A DNA stretch of 64,000 nt. Origin: Lichina pygmaea (taxonomy: Eukaryota; Ascomycota; Lichinomycetes; Lichinales; Lichinaceae). The notes below the pieces were generated by a model that was not told the DNA's origin, did not search any database, and saw nothing but the letters and a program-made list of their open reading frames with translations. Where the stretch lies: the NCBI GenBank assembly GCA_963422465.1, contig OY730171.1, forward strand, positions 4,298,202 to 4,362,201, read 5' to 3'. A program made the position numbers and the translations under genes. Positions 23,211 to 33,473 of this stretch are shown here, one piece after another (within the stretch, counting starts at the first letter, position 1; each line of letters begins with the position of its first letter).

Positions 23211-23629
23211 ATCTCGGGGAGTTTCAACAAAGATCGTTCCATCATCACGAAGCGATGAGTTCCGAGCCCTGTCGACGACCGAGTCTGTGGGAACTAAATC
23301 CTACAGTGCCTGCCATGTTACGTCATCCCCATAGTCCGCGGACAAAATCTTTTCTTTTTTTTTCATCTATTTTTTGGGAAATGAAATGAATAGGAAGAGA
23401 CATGCTCATCACCTCTCTCATCCAAAGCAAAGACAGCTGCCCTTCTCCTCGACCGTACGAAGTACGGTACGGTACATGACCACCCATCGTCATTCGTACT
23501 GGTACAGTACCGTACCACGGTCTCGACGAAAAAAAGGCAGGAAAATCTTTTCGATGCCGTGCCATTTTTGTGTAGGATTGGCCCTGACGTGCTGGAGATG
23601 GGTAGGTACGATATGACACGCTGGGGACG

Positions 23630-23722
23630 GTCTGCTGGAGCTACAGTACAAGGCAATGGCCTGCTCTGAGCGGGGAGAAGATGATTATCATTGACGCCCC
23701 GATCCAGCTGACTAACACTGCG
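23630..23722. repeat. Diverged copy of the 3' flank of the tubby-like gene
   Basis: The words AAGGCAATGGCCTGCTCTG, GCGGGGAGAAGATGAT, ATCATTGA and AGCTGACTAACACT occur here in the same order as at about 9825-9925, next to the 3' end of the gene at 9934-10719. No coding remnant of that gene is visible beside this copy. Confidence 0.75.
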
Positions 23723-23746
23723 GTACCGGTAGCCCAGCCTCGGCCC

Positions 23747-24524
23747 GTACCCGTGCCCATGGGGGGGCAATAACCCCTCCTCTGTAGGGGGTGTCTATCA
23801 CCAGTACAATACTATCACCAGTCCAATACATTTTCTGGATAGAGTCAACTGTAATACACATAACTCCACAACAAAGTGACTAAATAGAAATGTAAGTGGC
23901 TAGTTTGATTCCTCTACATCTCTTCTACAATCTGTGAAGATCTAGGCTTCTCTAGATTTTTGTGGCATTACTGAGAAGTTACAGTAGTTATCGCTCAAGG
24001 ATAGATTCCCAGCAACATCAATTTTATAACTCCACAACCAGATAGGCAACCCATGATTTTTATGTACCCATCTGATTCTCCTGCTCTTTTACTATCATCC
24101 CTGAGGCTAGAAGCCTTTCTTGATCTTGCTGGCATTGTGGAGTAGCTGCTGTAGCTAATGTAACTACCTTAGCTACCATAGAAACTTGAGTTGCTCACTT
24201 CACTTCTCTCAGATATGTGCACTTTTCATCACTCCTTCTTGGTTTGTAGTTCTTCCACTACCATGGCTTGAGAAAAGACCTACAACTTCAGAGATTATAG
24301 TGCAGAAGCAGGTGAATCAAATAAGCCACTTACATTTCTGTTCAGTGGCTGTGGTGTGGAGTTATATACATTGCAGTTGACCCTATCTACAAAATGGATT
24401 AGACCGGTGATAGTATCGTACCGGTGATAGACACCCCCTACAGAGGAGGGGGTGTTCCGGACGTACCGAAGGGGTGGGAGGACGGGGTATTGCCCCCCCC
24501 CCCCCCCCCAATAGGCACGGGTAC
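23747..24524. mobile_element. Non-autonomous inverted-repeat DNA element (MITE-like)
   Basis: Two long arms are inverted copies. 23774-23925 aligns with the reverse complement of 24300-24453 at roughly 80% by eye; shared words include CCTCCTCTGTAGGGGGTGTC, TATCACC, AACTCCACA and GAAATGTAAGTGGC. Outside them, GTACCCGTGCC (23747-23757) is matched inverted by GGCACGGGTAC (24514-24524), and a G-run plus CAATA is mirrored by TATTG plus a 17-base C-run. The 3' arm has about 30 extra bases near 24460-24485. The interior is AT-rich with no open reading frame, so any transposition would rely on an enzyme encoded elsewhere. I could not define a clean target-site duplication. Confidence 0.8.
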
Positions 24525-25711
24525 ATACGTACATACGTACATACTGTACGTAGATAAATAGCAACGGACGGAGCCAACAAGAGTCAACTCGGGCCTTGAT
24601 TATACTGTACGTGCAGTACTGTGGTCACCTGTATCCTACAGTACTTCCCCGTCTGTTGTATCGTACATTGTATCTCGTCCTACGGTATAATGTAGCCCCC
24701 CCAGACGACATGGAAGGGCCAATGTCCTCTTCGTTGGAGGATGTTCATCGCCGACTTGTTGCTTCCTCGATTTTAGTTACGGTGGTACTTCTCCGTTGGG
24801 ACGGTGCTTCGGAAGTGCTTTCCTCACACTGTGACAATGGCTTCGAGCATGAGCGTGCTCGAGAGTGGGTGGACGGGCAGGCATCGAATCACGATACTCG
24901 TACTTCCGCACAATTACGTATTGAAGTATTGATGTGGAATTTCGCTCTTGGAAAGATGGTAGTGTGTAAGCTATGTATCGGCTCATGGCATTTCGTTCGT
25001 TCATCGTTCGTCTGGTCGTGAGCGAGATGGAAGGCTTGCGAGGGAGGGAGATGGAGGGTCGGAGGAGAGTGAAGTGGGAGGCGTAGGAGAGTAGGTGGGT
25101 TCGAGTGCGGTAAGGTGGGGGGTTAGGCGGCTTCGTAGAAGGATGGAGGAAGGAAGGGAGGAGGGAGAGGAGTGAGGAGCCCGATGGGCAAGTAGATGAG
25201 TGGGAGGCAGGAAGCTGTTGTATGCAGGTCGTACGGCGAACGTACGTCGCTAGGAGGAACTTATGTATCAAGGATGAGTGTTGGAGACAGACATTCAAGA
25301 GACAAGGTCGACGGAGACCGCGCCGAAGATGGACATCGACAAGAGGTATGGAATGGTGGCACCAGGCAGACGTACGCGCGCCATCGCCGGCGCTCCCCCA
25401 GACTTGGAGCGTAACGAGACAGCGGCAGCCAGAGAAGATGCAGGTATGGTGTGAGGGAGAGCAGTTCCCGTCGTTGGGTAAGCACCGTGAGATCCAGGCT
25501 AGCCAGTAACTTTTGGTGTCGACCGCTCCCCTCCCCTCCCCATCGAGGATCGGTAGATGAGTGATGCCTCCGAACAGGGAAAGAGTTCGAAGATCCCCTG
25601 TTCGATGCAGAGGAATTCGGAGTGGGGAGCAGTGGACAGTGCGACGCCATGTGGCTCGGCTGGATCGGGAGGGTTCATGCTAGGCAGGAAGACGGACGGA
25701 CGGACGTTGCT
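24525..25711. other. Intergenic, no gene recognised
   Basis: 1.2 kb of short unrecognised frames. GTAC-rich words are at 24525-24555 and again near 25230. The stretch 25020-25200 is a purine-rich GGAGG/GGTGGG tract. Confidence 0.4.
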
Positions 25712-27742
25712 TCACACCCCGATGGCGCTTCCGCTCAATCGATGATGGTGACGATGGTGGTGATGACTGGACACGTTGCCCGTGATCCTGCTCCCGCCAG
25801 CGGTGCCACCACCACCACCACCACCGCCACCTCTCGTGCTTGGCGTCGACGTCGACATTGTCGTTCGTCGTGGCATGCCACCGCCGCCGTCGCCACCGGC
25901 CACGACGAGCATGTCACCCCATGAGGAATCGTCCTCGCCGACGCAATGGAAACTGACGTCGCTGATGCCCGAGCTGCGGCTCGACGTCGTCGTCGTCGTG
26001 CGCGCCATGATGACCGACGAACTGCTGCTGAAGCGCCGAGTGAAGTCGGCGAGGCTGAGGCGTTTGCTTGATGTCGACGTCGTCGTCGTCGCCGCCGCCG
26101 TCGTGGGCGGGTTGGTGGTCGACATTGTGCGATGGTGGTGAGGAGGGTGGTGGTGGTGGTGGTGGTGGTGGTGGTGGTGGTGATGATGTTGGTGGGGGTT
26201 GTTGTTGTTGTTGCTGTTGCCGTTGGTATTTTGATGGTTGGTCGTGAGGATCGTGGTCGGATGGCTCATCATCGACGACGTCGCCAGCGACGACGGCGTC
26301 GTGCTGACGCTGCTCCTTCGTCGATCCGTCGGCTGGCCATCGAGGATCGGGCTCCGCAGAGAGTTGGACGGCAGGGCCAGCGACGCCGGCCGCGGCCGTC
26401 GCGACGGTCTGACCGAAGACGTCGTCGACGACGATGCCGCTCCGCCGGGGCTTCGACCTCCTCCGCCCCCGGCGCTGTCGATCGTGGAGCAAGAGGTACG
26501 TTGCCCGGACGCGATGTACTCCAGCGCGCGTTGGGCGGCGGCAGGGATGACGTCCTTCTCGTCGGAGTCGTGCGCGCGTCCGTCGACGCCGGCCGGCCGT
26601 GCGTCGGCGGCGGCGCGCCTCGCTTCGATGTCCTGCATCAGCGCCTCGAAGCGAGCGATCGAGTTCATCGCCGGCTCGCCCTCGAGCGCCGGCGCCGCGC
26701 CCGGTATGCAGTTCATCTTGAAGGCGCGGTCGAGGATGGTCTCTCGGACGACGGCGGCCGGAGGCGGCGGCGGCGGGAACGGGGGCGACACGGTCCGATA
26801 GGGCGACGGGGACCCGAAACGGTCGGAGCGCGGCGACGAAGAGCTCTCGAGGCCGTGCGCGGCGTTCTGCGGGGAGGACGAGATCGGGCTCGAGAGGGCC
26901 GTGTGCGAGGTGCGAATGGACAGGGCCGAGCCGGGGTGGCTGCCGCCGGCCGACACGTAGCTCTCCTGCGACGGAGGCAAGGTCGGCCGAGCGGTCGAGG
27001 TCGAGGGCCGGTTGCTCGAGTACGGGAGCGCGGCGTCGGCGCGATGCTGATCCGGGGGCGCGTCGAGAAGGTCCTGCAGCGCTTCCTGCCAGCCGCGGAT
27101 CGAGTCCGGCGCCGACTGGACGGCGCGGAAGAGGATCGTCGCGGTGTGCGACGCCGACAGACCACCGGTCTGGCTCAGCCGCCGCGCCTGACGGTTCTTC
27201 TTCTTCGGGCCGCCGGCCTGGACGGTGACGATCAACGTAGGCTGGGCCGAGTGGGTCTTCCGGTGGGTGTAGTCCTGGACGGTGCACGACACGATGGACG
27301 ACGCAGCGTACAAGGCCACCGGTTCGTGATCGCCCTGAAGATGCTCCGTTCAGACCGGGCCGACGCCTCTCGACCGAGGCCACGACGGGTCTCACCTTGT
27401 GCTTGTAGACGCACAGCCATCGGTCGTTGGCCGGATAGGCCTGCTCGACGCTGATCTGAGACGCGTTCCGCGAGCCGAGCTTCAGCTGCTTGAGCGACGA
27501 GTTGAGGCGCGACGAGGACGAGGACGACGACGTCGAACGCGGCCCGTTCGACCGCATCGACGGAGCGGCCGCCGGCGGAGCCGGACCCAGGCTCACGAAT
27601 CGGGTCTGGTCTCGGCCACGGCGTCAGCGTCTGCGGCCTTCGCCGTGCCGGGGAGAGCACGCATCGACGACGGCCATACCTTCCACAAGGACTTGCCGAT
27701 GATGGAAGCCTTCTCCGGAGGCACGAGCAAGAGACCCTCCAT
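25712..27742 (-). CDS. PH-domain protein with long low-complexity tail
   Basis: Three exons (27742-27680, 27605-27396, 27334-25712) close in phase to 631 aa. Residues ~1-160 read as a pleckstrin-homology-like fold split by two introns: MEGLLLVPPEKASIIGKSLW, then TRFVSLGP, then RWLCVYKHKGDHEPVALYAA, SIVSCTVQDY and PTLIVTVQ, ending with SIRGWQEALQDLLD, like the PH C-terminal helix. The lysines and the W-x2-R spacing suit phosphoinositide binding, but this is inference. The remaining ~470 residues are disordered Ser/Pro/Thr sequence with a run of about 14 His (near 26150-26190), poly-Asn, poly-Thr and poly-Gly, plus a conserved-looking FEALMQDIEARRAA helix. Long opposite-strand frames here are shadows caused by high GC. 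I know no standard gene name. Confidence 0.8.
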
Positions 27743-28306
27743 CCTGGCGACGTCGAGATCAAGCGCCGTCGCGACCGCAACATCGAGAGAGACCAGGAGC
27801 AGTCGATATCGCGGCGGACGAGCTCTGCCTCGGCCCTTGTTCCTCGCAGCCTGGGATACCGGAGCCGGGTCTGATGGGAAAGCGGGCGTCGGACAATGGA
27901 CTTCGATCGATCATCCATCCATCTCTCCGTTTGCGGGTTCAGCCCTTGTGGTGCGAGCGACCGGACGCCGTCGTGGCGTTGTATCCGCTAAGGTTGCACC
28001 CTCGAGTTCTGATCTCGATGTGGAAATGTTTTCATCAGCGTCGTCGTGGTTTCTGGTGTTGTTTTTGCCGTCTGTAAGGTGTCGTCGGCGGTCGAAGCTG
28101 CCGGGGCAGATCGCCGACGTCCAGTGCTCCTACGTACCGTGCGTACGGACGAGTACAGTAGTCGTATGTACGACGTACGTATTCACACAGAGTCTATTCG
28201 AGATCTAGAAGGGGCCGACGGACCCAGTACCGTTTCATAAGATGCAAGGCGCGGCCAGCAGCACGACCACGACCGTCGTGTCAACCATCTTTACAGTTCT
28301 ACGGCG

Positions 28307-28352
<46 letters not shown>
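28307..28352. repeat. CAG trinucleotide microsatellite
   Basis: About 15 uninterrupted CAG units. It would encode polyGln, polyAla or polySer depending on frame; whether it is transcribed is unclear. Confidence 0.95.
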
Positions 28353-28354
<2 letters not shown>

Positions 28355-29559
28355 AATTGCCGCTCTACACCGCCCGCTGGCTTGAAAACCAGAACGGCGT
28401 ACGAATTGCCAGGGACCGTCGTACGAACCGTCGTCCCCGGCGAAATGCAGACGAGTCCGGAATCACATGATGAGATCACGACTAGGTCATCGCGTCTGCC
28501 CGTTAAGCTCATGCCCGGGCTCTGCTGACTCTGAGTGTCGGCCTCGTTCCGTAGTCGGCGCCACCACCCGGCCGTGCCGGGGACGGCTCGCAAGGGGATC
28601 ACAAGATCACGATCTGGATCGAAGGGGGAGGACGTCTCTTGGTCCGACCTGATGTCGTTTGCCCGAGAAGGGCGCCCCATCGACCCCTCGGACGGCTTCA
28701 TTCTGCAGAAGTACGTACGTACCCCCGTACGTCGAGCGTGAAACACCAGCCATCTTGCTCTTCTTCATCAGGTCCAGGGGATGCGATATGTGCCCAGGCC
28801 GGTCTGGGGCACGGGAAGGCTGGAATTGTCCAGACGGTGCGGCGTCGACTGCCGACCCGACCAAGGCCGATCAAGCGGCCACCACCACGACCGTTCTCGG
28901 GAACTCAGGTCCGAGGAAGCCTTGAGGGAGGGCTGTCCTGGTGCCGCGACGCTCGCTACGATGGCTTCAGTACGGGCGGGATCACTCTCGAAGCTATACT
29001 GAAAGCGTCAGGGCGGTAATAGCGCGACGCGGGAACGACCTCCTCGTCCGGAAGATCCGCAGGCTTGCAAATGCGACGGGGGAGAAGGTCGTGAGGGACC
29101 AAACAGCTCCCTGATACGCGACAAGCTACGATGGTGGTCCATCCGTTGGTCGGCGGGATGGTGAAGATCCCGATCGCCCCTCTCTCGGATGCGTCTGTCA
29201 AGGGTCACATACATACAACCGTTCCGACCGTGCCACAAGCGCGGACACAGCCAGTTTCGAACAGCAAACCTGGCACGCCTGGCACGCCTGGCAGGGTCAG
29301 TCTTCGGGCGTTCGACCCGGCCAAGAAAGGATCTCCGTGGGGCAAGACAGGCTGGGTCCGCTTACGAGCCACCGTGACGGTTTCGGCGCGGACGGAGGGC
29401 GTGCGTCAAGAACGATCGCTAAGGCGCTACCGCCGTTTGCCTGCGTCCACTTGGGGCATCGTCGGGACCTCGCAGCAGGAGCAGCAGCGGCAGGTGTAGC
29501 AGCGGCGTCAACGCCTCGACACGCGGCTTCGACGCCGCTCAGGTCGCCTGCTTCCGCCT

Positions 29560-30023
29560 ATGGCAAGCAAGTGCGTCTTTTACCCCTGTGGACATGGACG
29601 AGGATGGCTAAGGCCTCCAACGTGCGAAGTTTGCGTGCTGCATCAAGCACCCACGTCCATCTTCCGACATGTTTCGTCGATGACGCCGCGCGACTGGTCA
29701 CTCCTCGCGAGACATGTATGGACGGTAAGTTCCCCTCCCATTGTCTACTGCTTCAAACCGTAATTACGGCTACTTGAAGAGGAAGCACGCCTTGTGCAAA
29801 GCTGCGGCATTTGCAAGGTCCTCGGAAGCAACAAAGCGCGGCGAAATGACCGACTCGAGAGGACAGCAAGGAGTGCCTGTGTGGTTCTCTGTGCGGGACA
29901 GGCGCGACGGGGCAAAGAGGGTCGCGGACACCAACAGATAGGCCCTTGCGAAAAGACCGCCTTGGCCGTGGACAGTTTCATGGGTCTGCGGCCGGGGAAT
30001 GGAGGGTCCCACTGGCGGTGTTA
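29560..30023 (+). CDS. Possible Cys-rich small protein (zinc-binding?)
   Basis: A tentative two-exon frame. Exon 1 (29560 to about 29730) has KCVFYPCGHG and CEVC and stops at a GTAAGT donor. The intron ends TTGAAGAG near 29783, and one acceptor choice continues with CGICK and CVVLC to a stop near 30023. Four paired cysteines and the PCGH word are compatible with a small zinc-binding fold, but I recognise no family and the acceptor is ambiguous between two adjacent AGs. Confidence 0.25.
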
Positions 30024-31402
30024 ATGCGTCGGTGGCCGAAACGAGACGGGCGTCTCGTCCACTCAGACAGGCATCGCAGAAGCGCCCGGGGGGGGGGGGG
30101 GGGGCGTGCCTCCTGTCAGGACCGACTCGCAGGCGACATGGAGGGGGCGAGCAGACGAGGCCGACCATCGAATCGGGTTGAAGGAGTCTGGCACTGGTGT
30201 ATGCACGTACTCCCGTACAGCACTTCCGTACCTCGACCTTATCTTCCTGCGTCAGGTAGTTCATGCGCGAGCGTCAACCCCCCAAGAAGAATTCCACAAT
30301 GTTGCCAAACACGATGATGTATCAAGTGCAGAAACATCTTTGACACTTTCATCAAACCCTTCTGGAGATCTCTGGCCGGCCGCAGGCCGTACGTATTACC
30401 GTAGGGACTCTCTGGCATTGCTCATCGACCCACGTTACTTTCTCGGAAGAGTCTCTGTTCGTGATATCGGCAAGGAAGAGCGTTGCAAGTTCGGTGCCGA
30501 AGTCGTAAGTTTTACCCTTGATCTGCGTACGGTCCATCAGTACGGAAGTACGTATGGGTACACTTTCTACCTGTTTTGTCCAGCTTTTCCTTCCGTCCTG
30601 TGTCTCTTTTACTCTCATCTCTCTCTCTCTCTCTCTCTCTCATATTGCATCTCTCTCTCTGATACGGTACTGCGTGTTCGCGGTCAGAGAACCCGCGACA
30701 TTATTGAAATTCGAGAGATGCACAGTATGGAGGGTGGGAATGATGCGAGTTGCCGTGAACCTCTCCCTCTGGTCTAGATTGTCCGACTGCGTGACTAGAT
30801 AGCTGGTGAGCCTTTAGCCTTCCCTTCTCCTTCTTCCTCCTCCTCCTCCCCTTTGTGTCCACTCCTGCACGTGGAGATGGGCTAGAATTGTCGCAGGTAT
30901 TGTGCTGTCATTCAGACCAGATATCTGCTTCTGCTGTCTCCTCACGCGCACTTTCCGATGCCAAAAACCTCGACCCAGCCTCCGACCCCCCGACCCCCCG
31001 ACCCCCCCCCCATCTCCTGCACCGCCATTCCGCGCTTCTTCCTTTCTCCCCCATTGACGACCAAGAGGAACAGAAGCAGAGTGGTGTCTACCACCCGCGG
31101 GGAACACGTCTCTCATAGGTAAATTGGTAGTCGAAATAATCCGCCGGGCAATACGTCCCCCACTTGTTTTTGGCGCGACATTGGCGCCGCACGCATCTGT
31201 AAGCGTCCTATAGCGACGTTAAATACAGTCCACGGTCGGTGATGCCGGTCTTCTGATTTGCAAATGGCTTCGTTTTGCGTTCGGTCGGGAGAGGAAGGGG
31301 GCAGGCAAGAACTGACCTCGTCTCTAACGTTGTCGGGCATACATTTGGTCCAGCAGGCTGTGGCCCTTGAGTGATGTATGCAGGCGTGAATATAGAATTT
31401 CT

Positions 31403-31672
31403 TTACTTTAAGCAATCGATCCCTGGTCGTCGGTTTTTCGCGTTTCTCGAGCACTGGTCCGCGTCTTTTGTCAGCTTTGATCCGAGTTCGATTGTCCCGG
31501 CCCGTGTTGAAGGCTCACCGGGATATTGAACGGTCTCCAAGTCGTTCGGCGGTGGAAGTCCGGCTGCGGCGACGGCCACGGGAGTAGCACTCGTCGGCGT
31601 GCTGTTGAGAAGGACGACGAGGACGGCGGCGAGGACCGAGAACAGGACGCGTGATCCCATGACTCGCAACAT
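31403..31672 (-). CDS. Small putative secreted protein
   Basis: A single-exon frame of 89 aa with a second possible start four codons in. It begins with a strong signal peptide: basic start GSR, hydrophobic core VLFSVLAAVLVVLLN, and an A-T-P or S-A-T cleavage region. The mature part of about 55 residues is hydrophilic, with two cysteines (QCSRN and IDCLK) that could form a disulphide. No family is recognised. It lies alone in a repeat-rich, gene-poor region, the usual setting for lineage-specific effectors in plant-associated fungi, but host association is only a guess. A missed intron near the 3' end is possible. Confidence 0.5.
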   Translation of the reverse strand: MLRVMGSRVLFSVLAAVLVVLLNSTPTSATPVAVAAAGLPPPNDLETVQYPGEPSTRAGTIELGSKLTKDADQCSRNAKNRRPGIDCLK

Positions 31673-31937
31673 GATGGTGGAGACGGATCGTGGAGGGAAA
31701 TCCTTGGTTACGTGATTCTTATATGGTCCACAGATGACATCCTTTCAGCTGTCCGCGGAGCCCGGCCTCGATCTTTATAGATGTGGCGCATCTACGAGCG
31801 TAGCAGAGCATGATCGAGGTCTCATTTGAAAGGGGGACAGCATTGATGGATACTCGTATGCCAACACAAGCGCGACCAGCTCGTGCATCTTGGGAAGTGT
31901 TGAAGTGGCATCTACCAGCACTTCGCAGTCGGAGTGG

Positions 31938-31966
31938 TACCCGACCGGGAGAAGAACACGAGATGC
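31938..31966. repeat. Direct repeat copy 1 (29 bp)
   Basis: Begins TACCCGACCGGGAGA and ends ACGAGATGC. It differs from the copy at 32744-32772 at two positions. Upstream GAAGTGGC and downstream CGACGT words are also shared, suggesting two decayed members of one repeat family. Confidence 0.8.
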
Positions 31967-32743
31967 ATAGTGGACAACAGTCGACGTTTCATTTCAAACG
32001 GGGACGGCAAAACCGGATAGGGTCACGATACACGCACACCCTCTTGCCTTTTCCGGAACAACTGATCCGATATCCCTCTACTCCGCACGCGAACTTTTGA
32101 CCTACGATGCCCCGTCACTCAGGAGTACCTTTCTAGATACCGTCGAGCTTGCCGTAGTTCAGTGGGAGAACAGGTATGACGGAACTAATGACAAGTCAGC
32201 CTTCTGCGCCTCACAGCTGACGACATCCCCACCACCGAAAATACTATACATGACATTGAAACTAAGGTCCAACTATACTGACGTAGAGCTACTGTAGCCA
32301 TCTGATGTGACTAGTAAAAAACTCGACCGAAACATTTACGGGCTCTATGATATCTGCAGGACTTCTGACACTCACAGCACGCTCATACTGAAGGAATACC
32401 TGGCTTTATGCGCGATAGCCCGGCAAAGTCAATGTCTCTACCTAAGCGACGGTGGCACCAAAGTAAGAAGGGGGCGTGGGGGGGCACGGTACGGAAGTAC
32501 ACAGGTACGTACTCCGTACAGGGTAAAAAGTTGTATGGAGGGGCATCGGATCAACCGTTCCGGAAGAAGCAAAAGGGTGTGCGTTTAACATAGATGGGTG
32601 TGCCTGTATCGCGACCCGTGGCGAGCTCATGCATCGTCTTGTGCTCCGAGTACGAAGTGTCGACTTTACCGGTGGCTACGTATGTACGGAAGTATGTAGT
32701 CGTAACTGGTAATCAGACAACGTGAAGTGGCGTTCTGGGGTAG

Positions 32744-32772
32744 TACCCGACCGGGAGAGGAATACGAGATGC
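32744..32772. repeat. Direct repeat copy 2 (29 bp)
   Basis: Partner of 31938-31966, same orientation, 806 bp apart, two mismatches. Confidence 0.8.
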
Positions 32773-33221
32773 GTGCGCGTACGACGTCGTATTTCCTTGT
32801 AGAAGCGGCCAACGTCGATCAATCCTCGCTTTATATGACAAGTTCTGCGAGATGGAGTGGCAGTGACAAAAGTCCTTTGCAGATATATGCGGCCACCGCT
32901 TCGGTACGTATGTACTGCACCCCATGAGATTTCTGAGCTCCGACCTCCATCAGCCCTGAAACTCCGGAGCCCTGGCGCCTTCATGCCTGCATCGCTGAAT
33001 TCTGGACCCCAACATGACCGCCCCGGCCCTTGCTTCCGACGGTAACAGACAAGGGCAAAATCCAGAAGTTGTGCGATTGATATGTGGAAGTCGTTGGTGC
33101 CGAGACTCGATAGCGCCGGTGAAGCATCCGATTTTCGCGCGAGACTTTCAAATAGCAGTTTCGAAGTGGGCCTTGTACGTAGCTCGTGACAGTAGGATGA
33201 TGATCCCATCTTGCGACTTAC

Positions 33222-33367
33222 CGCGCTGTCGAGACCTGCAGGGCTGGAATTCCTGCCGAGGGCTTCGTCGTCAGAAGCCGGTAGGTGCCGTCGGTGGAAC
33301 ACTCACCGAACTGGGTTAGCTTGGAGAATGCGCTGAAGCTCCTTTGCGTCGTCGGAGACATGGTCAT
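33222..33367 (-). CDS. Two 5' exons of an unidentified, possibly broken gene
   Basis: Exon 1 (33367-33307) starts MTMSPTTQRSFSAFSKLTQF and ends at a perfect GTGAGT donor. A candidate exon 2 (33262-33222) joins in phase through a CGAAG acceptor, adds ALGRNSSPAGLDSA and ends at a GTAAGT donor. The Ser/Arg-rich, acid-poor N-terminus resembles a mitochondrial targeting sequence. Further downstream (below 33222) I find no open, recognisable continuation, only the repeat-relic region. Either the rest is highly diverged or the gene was truncated. The start lies about 107 bp downstream of the CDC123 stop, same strand. Confidence 0.35.
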
Positions 33368-33473
33368 GCGTGGCGCGGGACTACGTCGTAAATTGCGGGT
33401 ATAGCTTCAGTCGAAGATTGCGTAGGACCCTGTGTCTTTACGCGGCCAGGCTCTTTCCGGTCTTTGTATCGTC

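Larger units (their letters stand above)
27743..31402. other. Accessory gap with possible unassigned exons
   Basis: No gene is confidently modelled. Some plus-strand segments look exonic: about 28354-28515 (frame containing YELPGTVVRTVVPGEMQ), about 28620-28710 (GEDVSWSDLMSFAREG, ending at an AAG|GTACGT donor), and about 29560-30023. The stretch also holds a CAG array (28307-28352), a 17-base G-run (30088-30104), a CT microsatellite (30618-30660) and C-rich tracts near 30985-31015. These may belong to one poorly conserved gene or to none. Confidence 0.35.
31673..33221. other. Gene-poor region with dispersed repeat relics
   Basis: No gene is supported. Two copies of a 29-bp segment (31938-31966 and 32744-32772) sit in loosely similar surroundings. 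Short AT-richer islands and GTAC words are present. A 208-codon minus-strand frame (32676-33302) looks random in composition. Confidence 0.4.

Noticed and set aside
26132-27454. 440-codon plus-strand frame opposite the PH-domain gene
   Set aside because: Arg/Gly-rich shadow of GC-rich coding DNA. The minus strand gives three exons that close in phase and a recognisable PH fold.
25914-27596. 560-codon minus-strand frame overlapping the PH-domain gene
   Set aside because: Only its first ~70 codons (exon 2) match the gene; after the donor at 27396 it runs on in the wrong frame through exon 3.
28307-28352. CRISPR-like or regulatory repeat array
   Set aside because: Simple CAG trinucleotide repeats without spacers; eukaryotic context.
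32124-32200. tRNA-like A-box word (GTAGTTCAGTGGGAGAAC)
   Set aside because: No matching B box (GGTTCRA) and no cloverleaf stems could be drawn.
32676-33302. 208-codon minus-strand frame
   Set aside because: No domain, random-looking composition; its start overlaps exon 2 of the small gene fragment in another frame.
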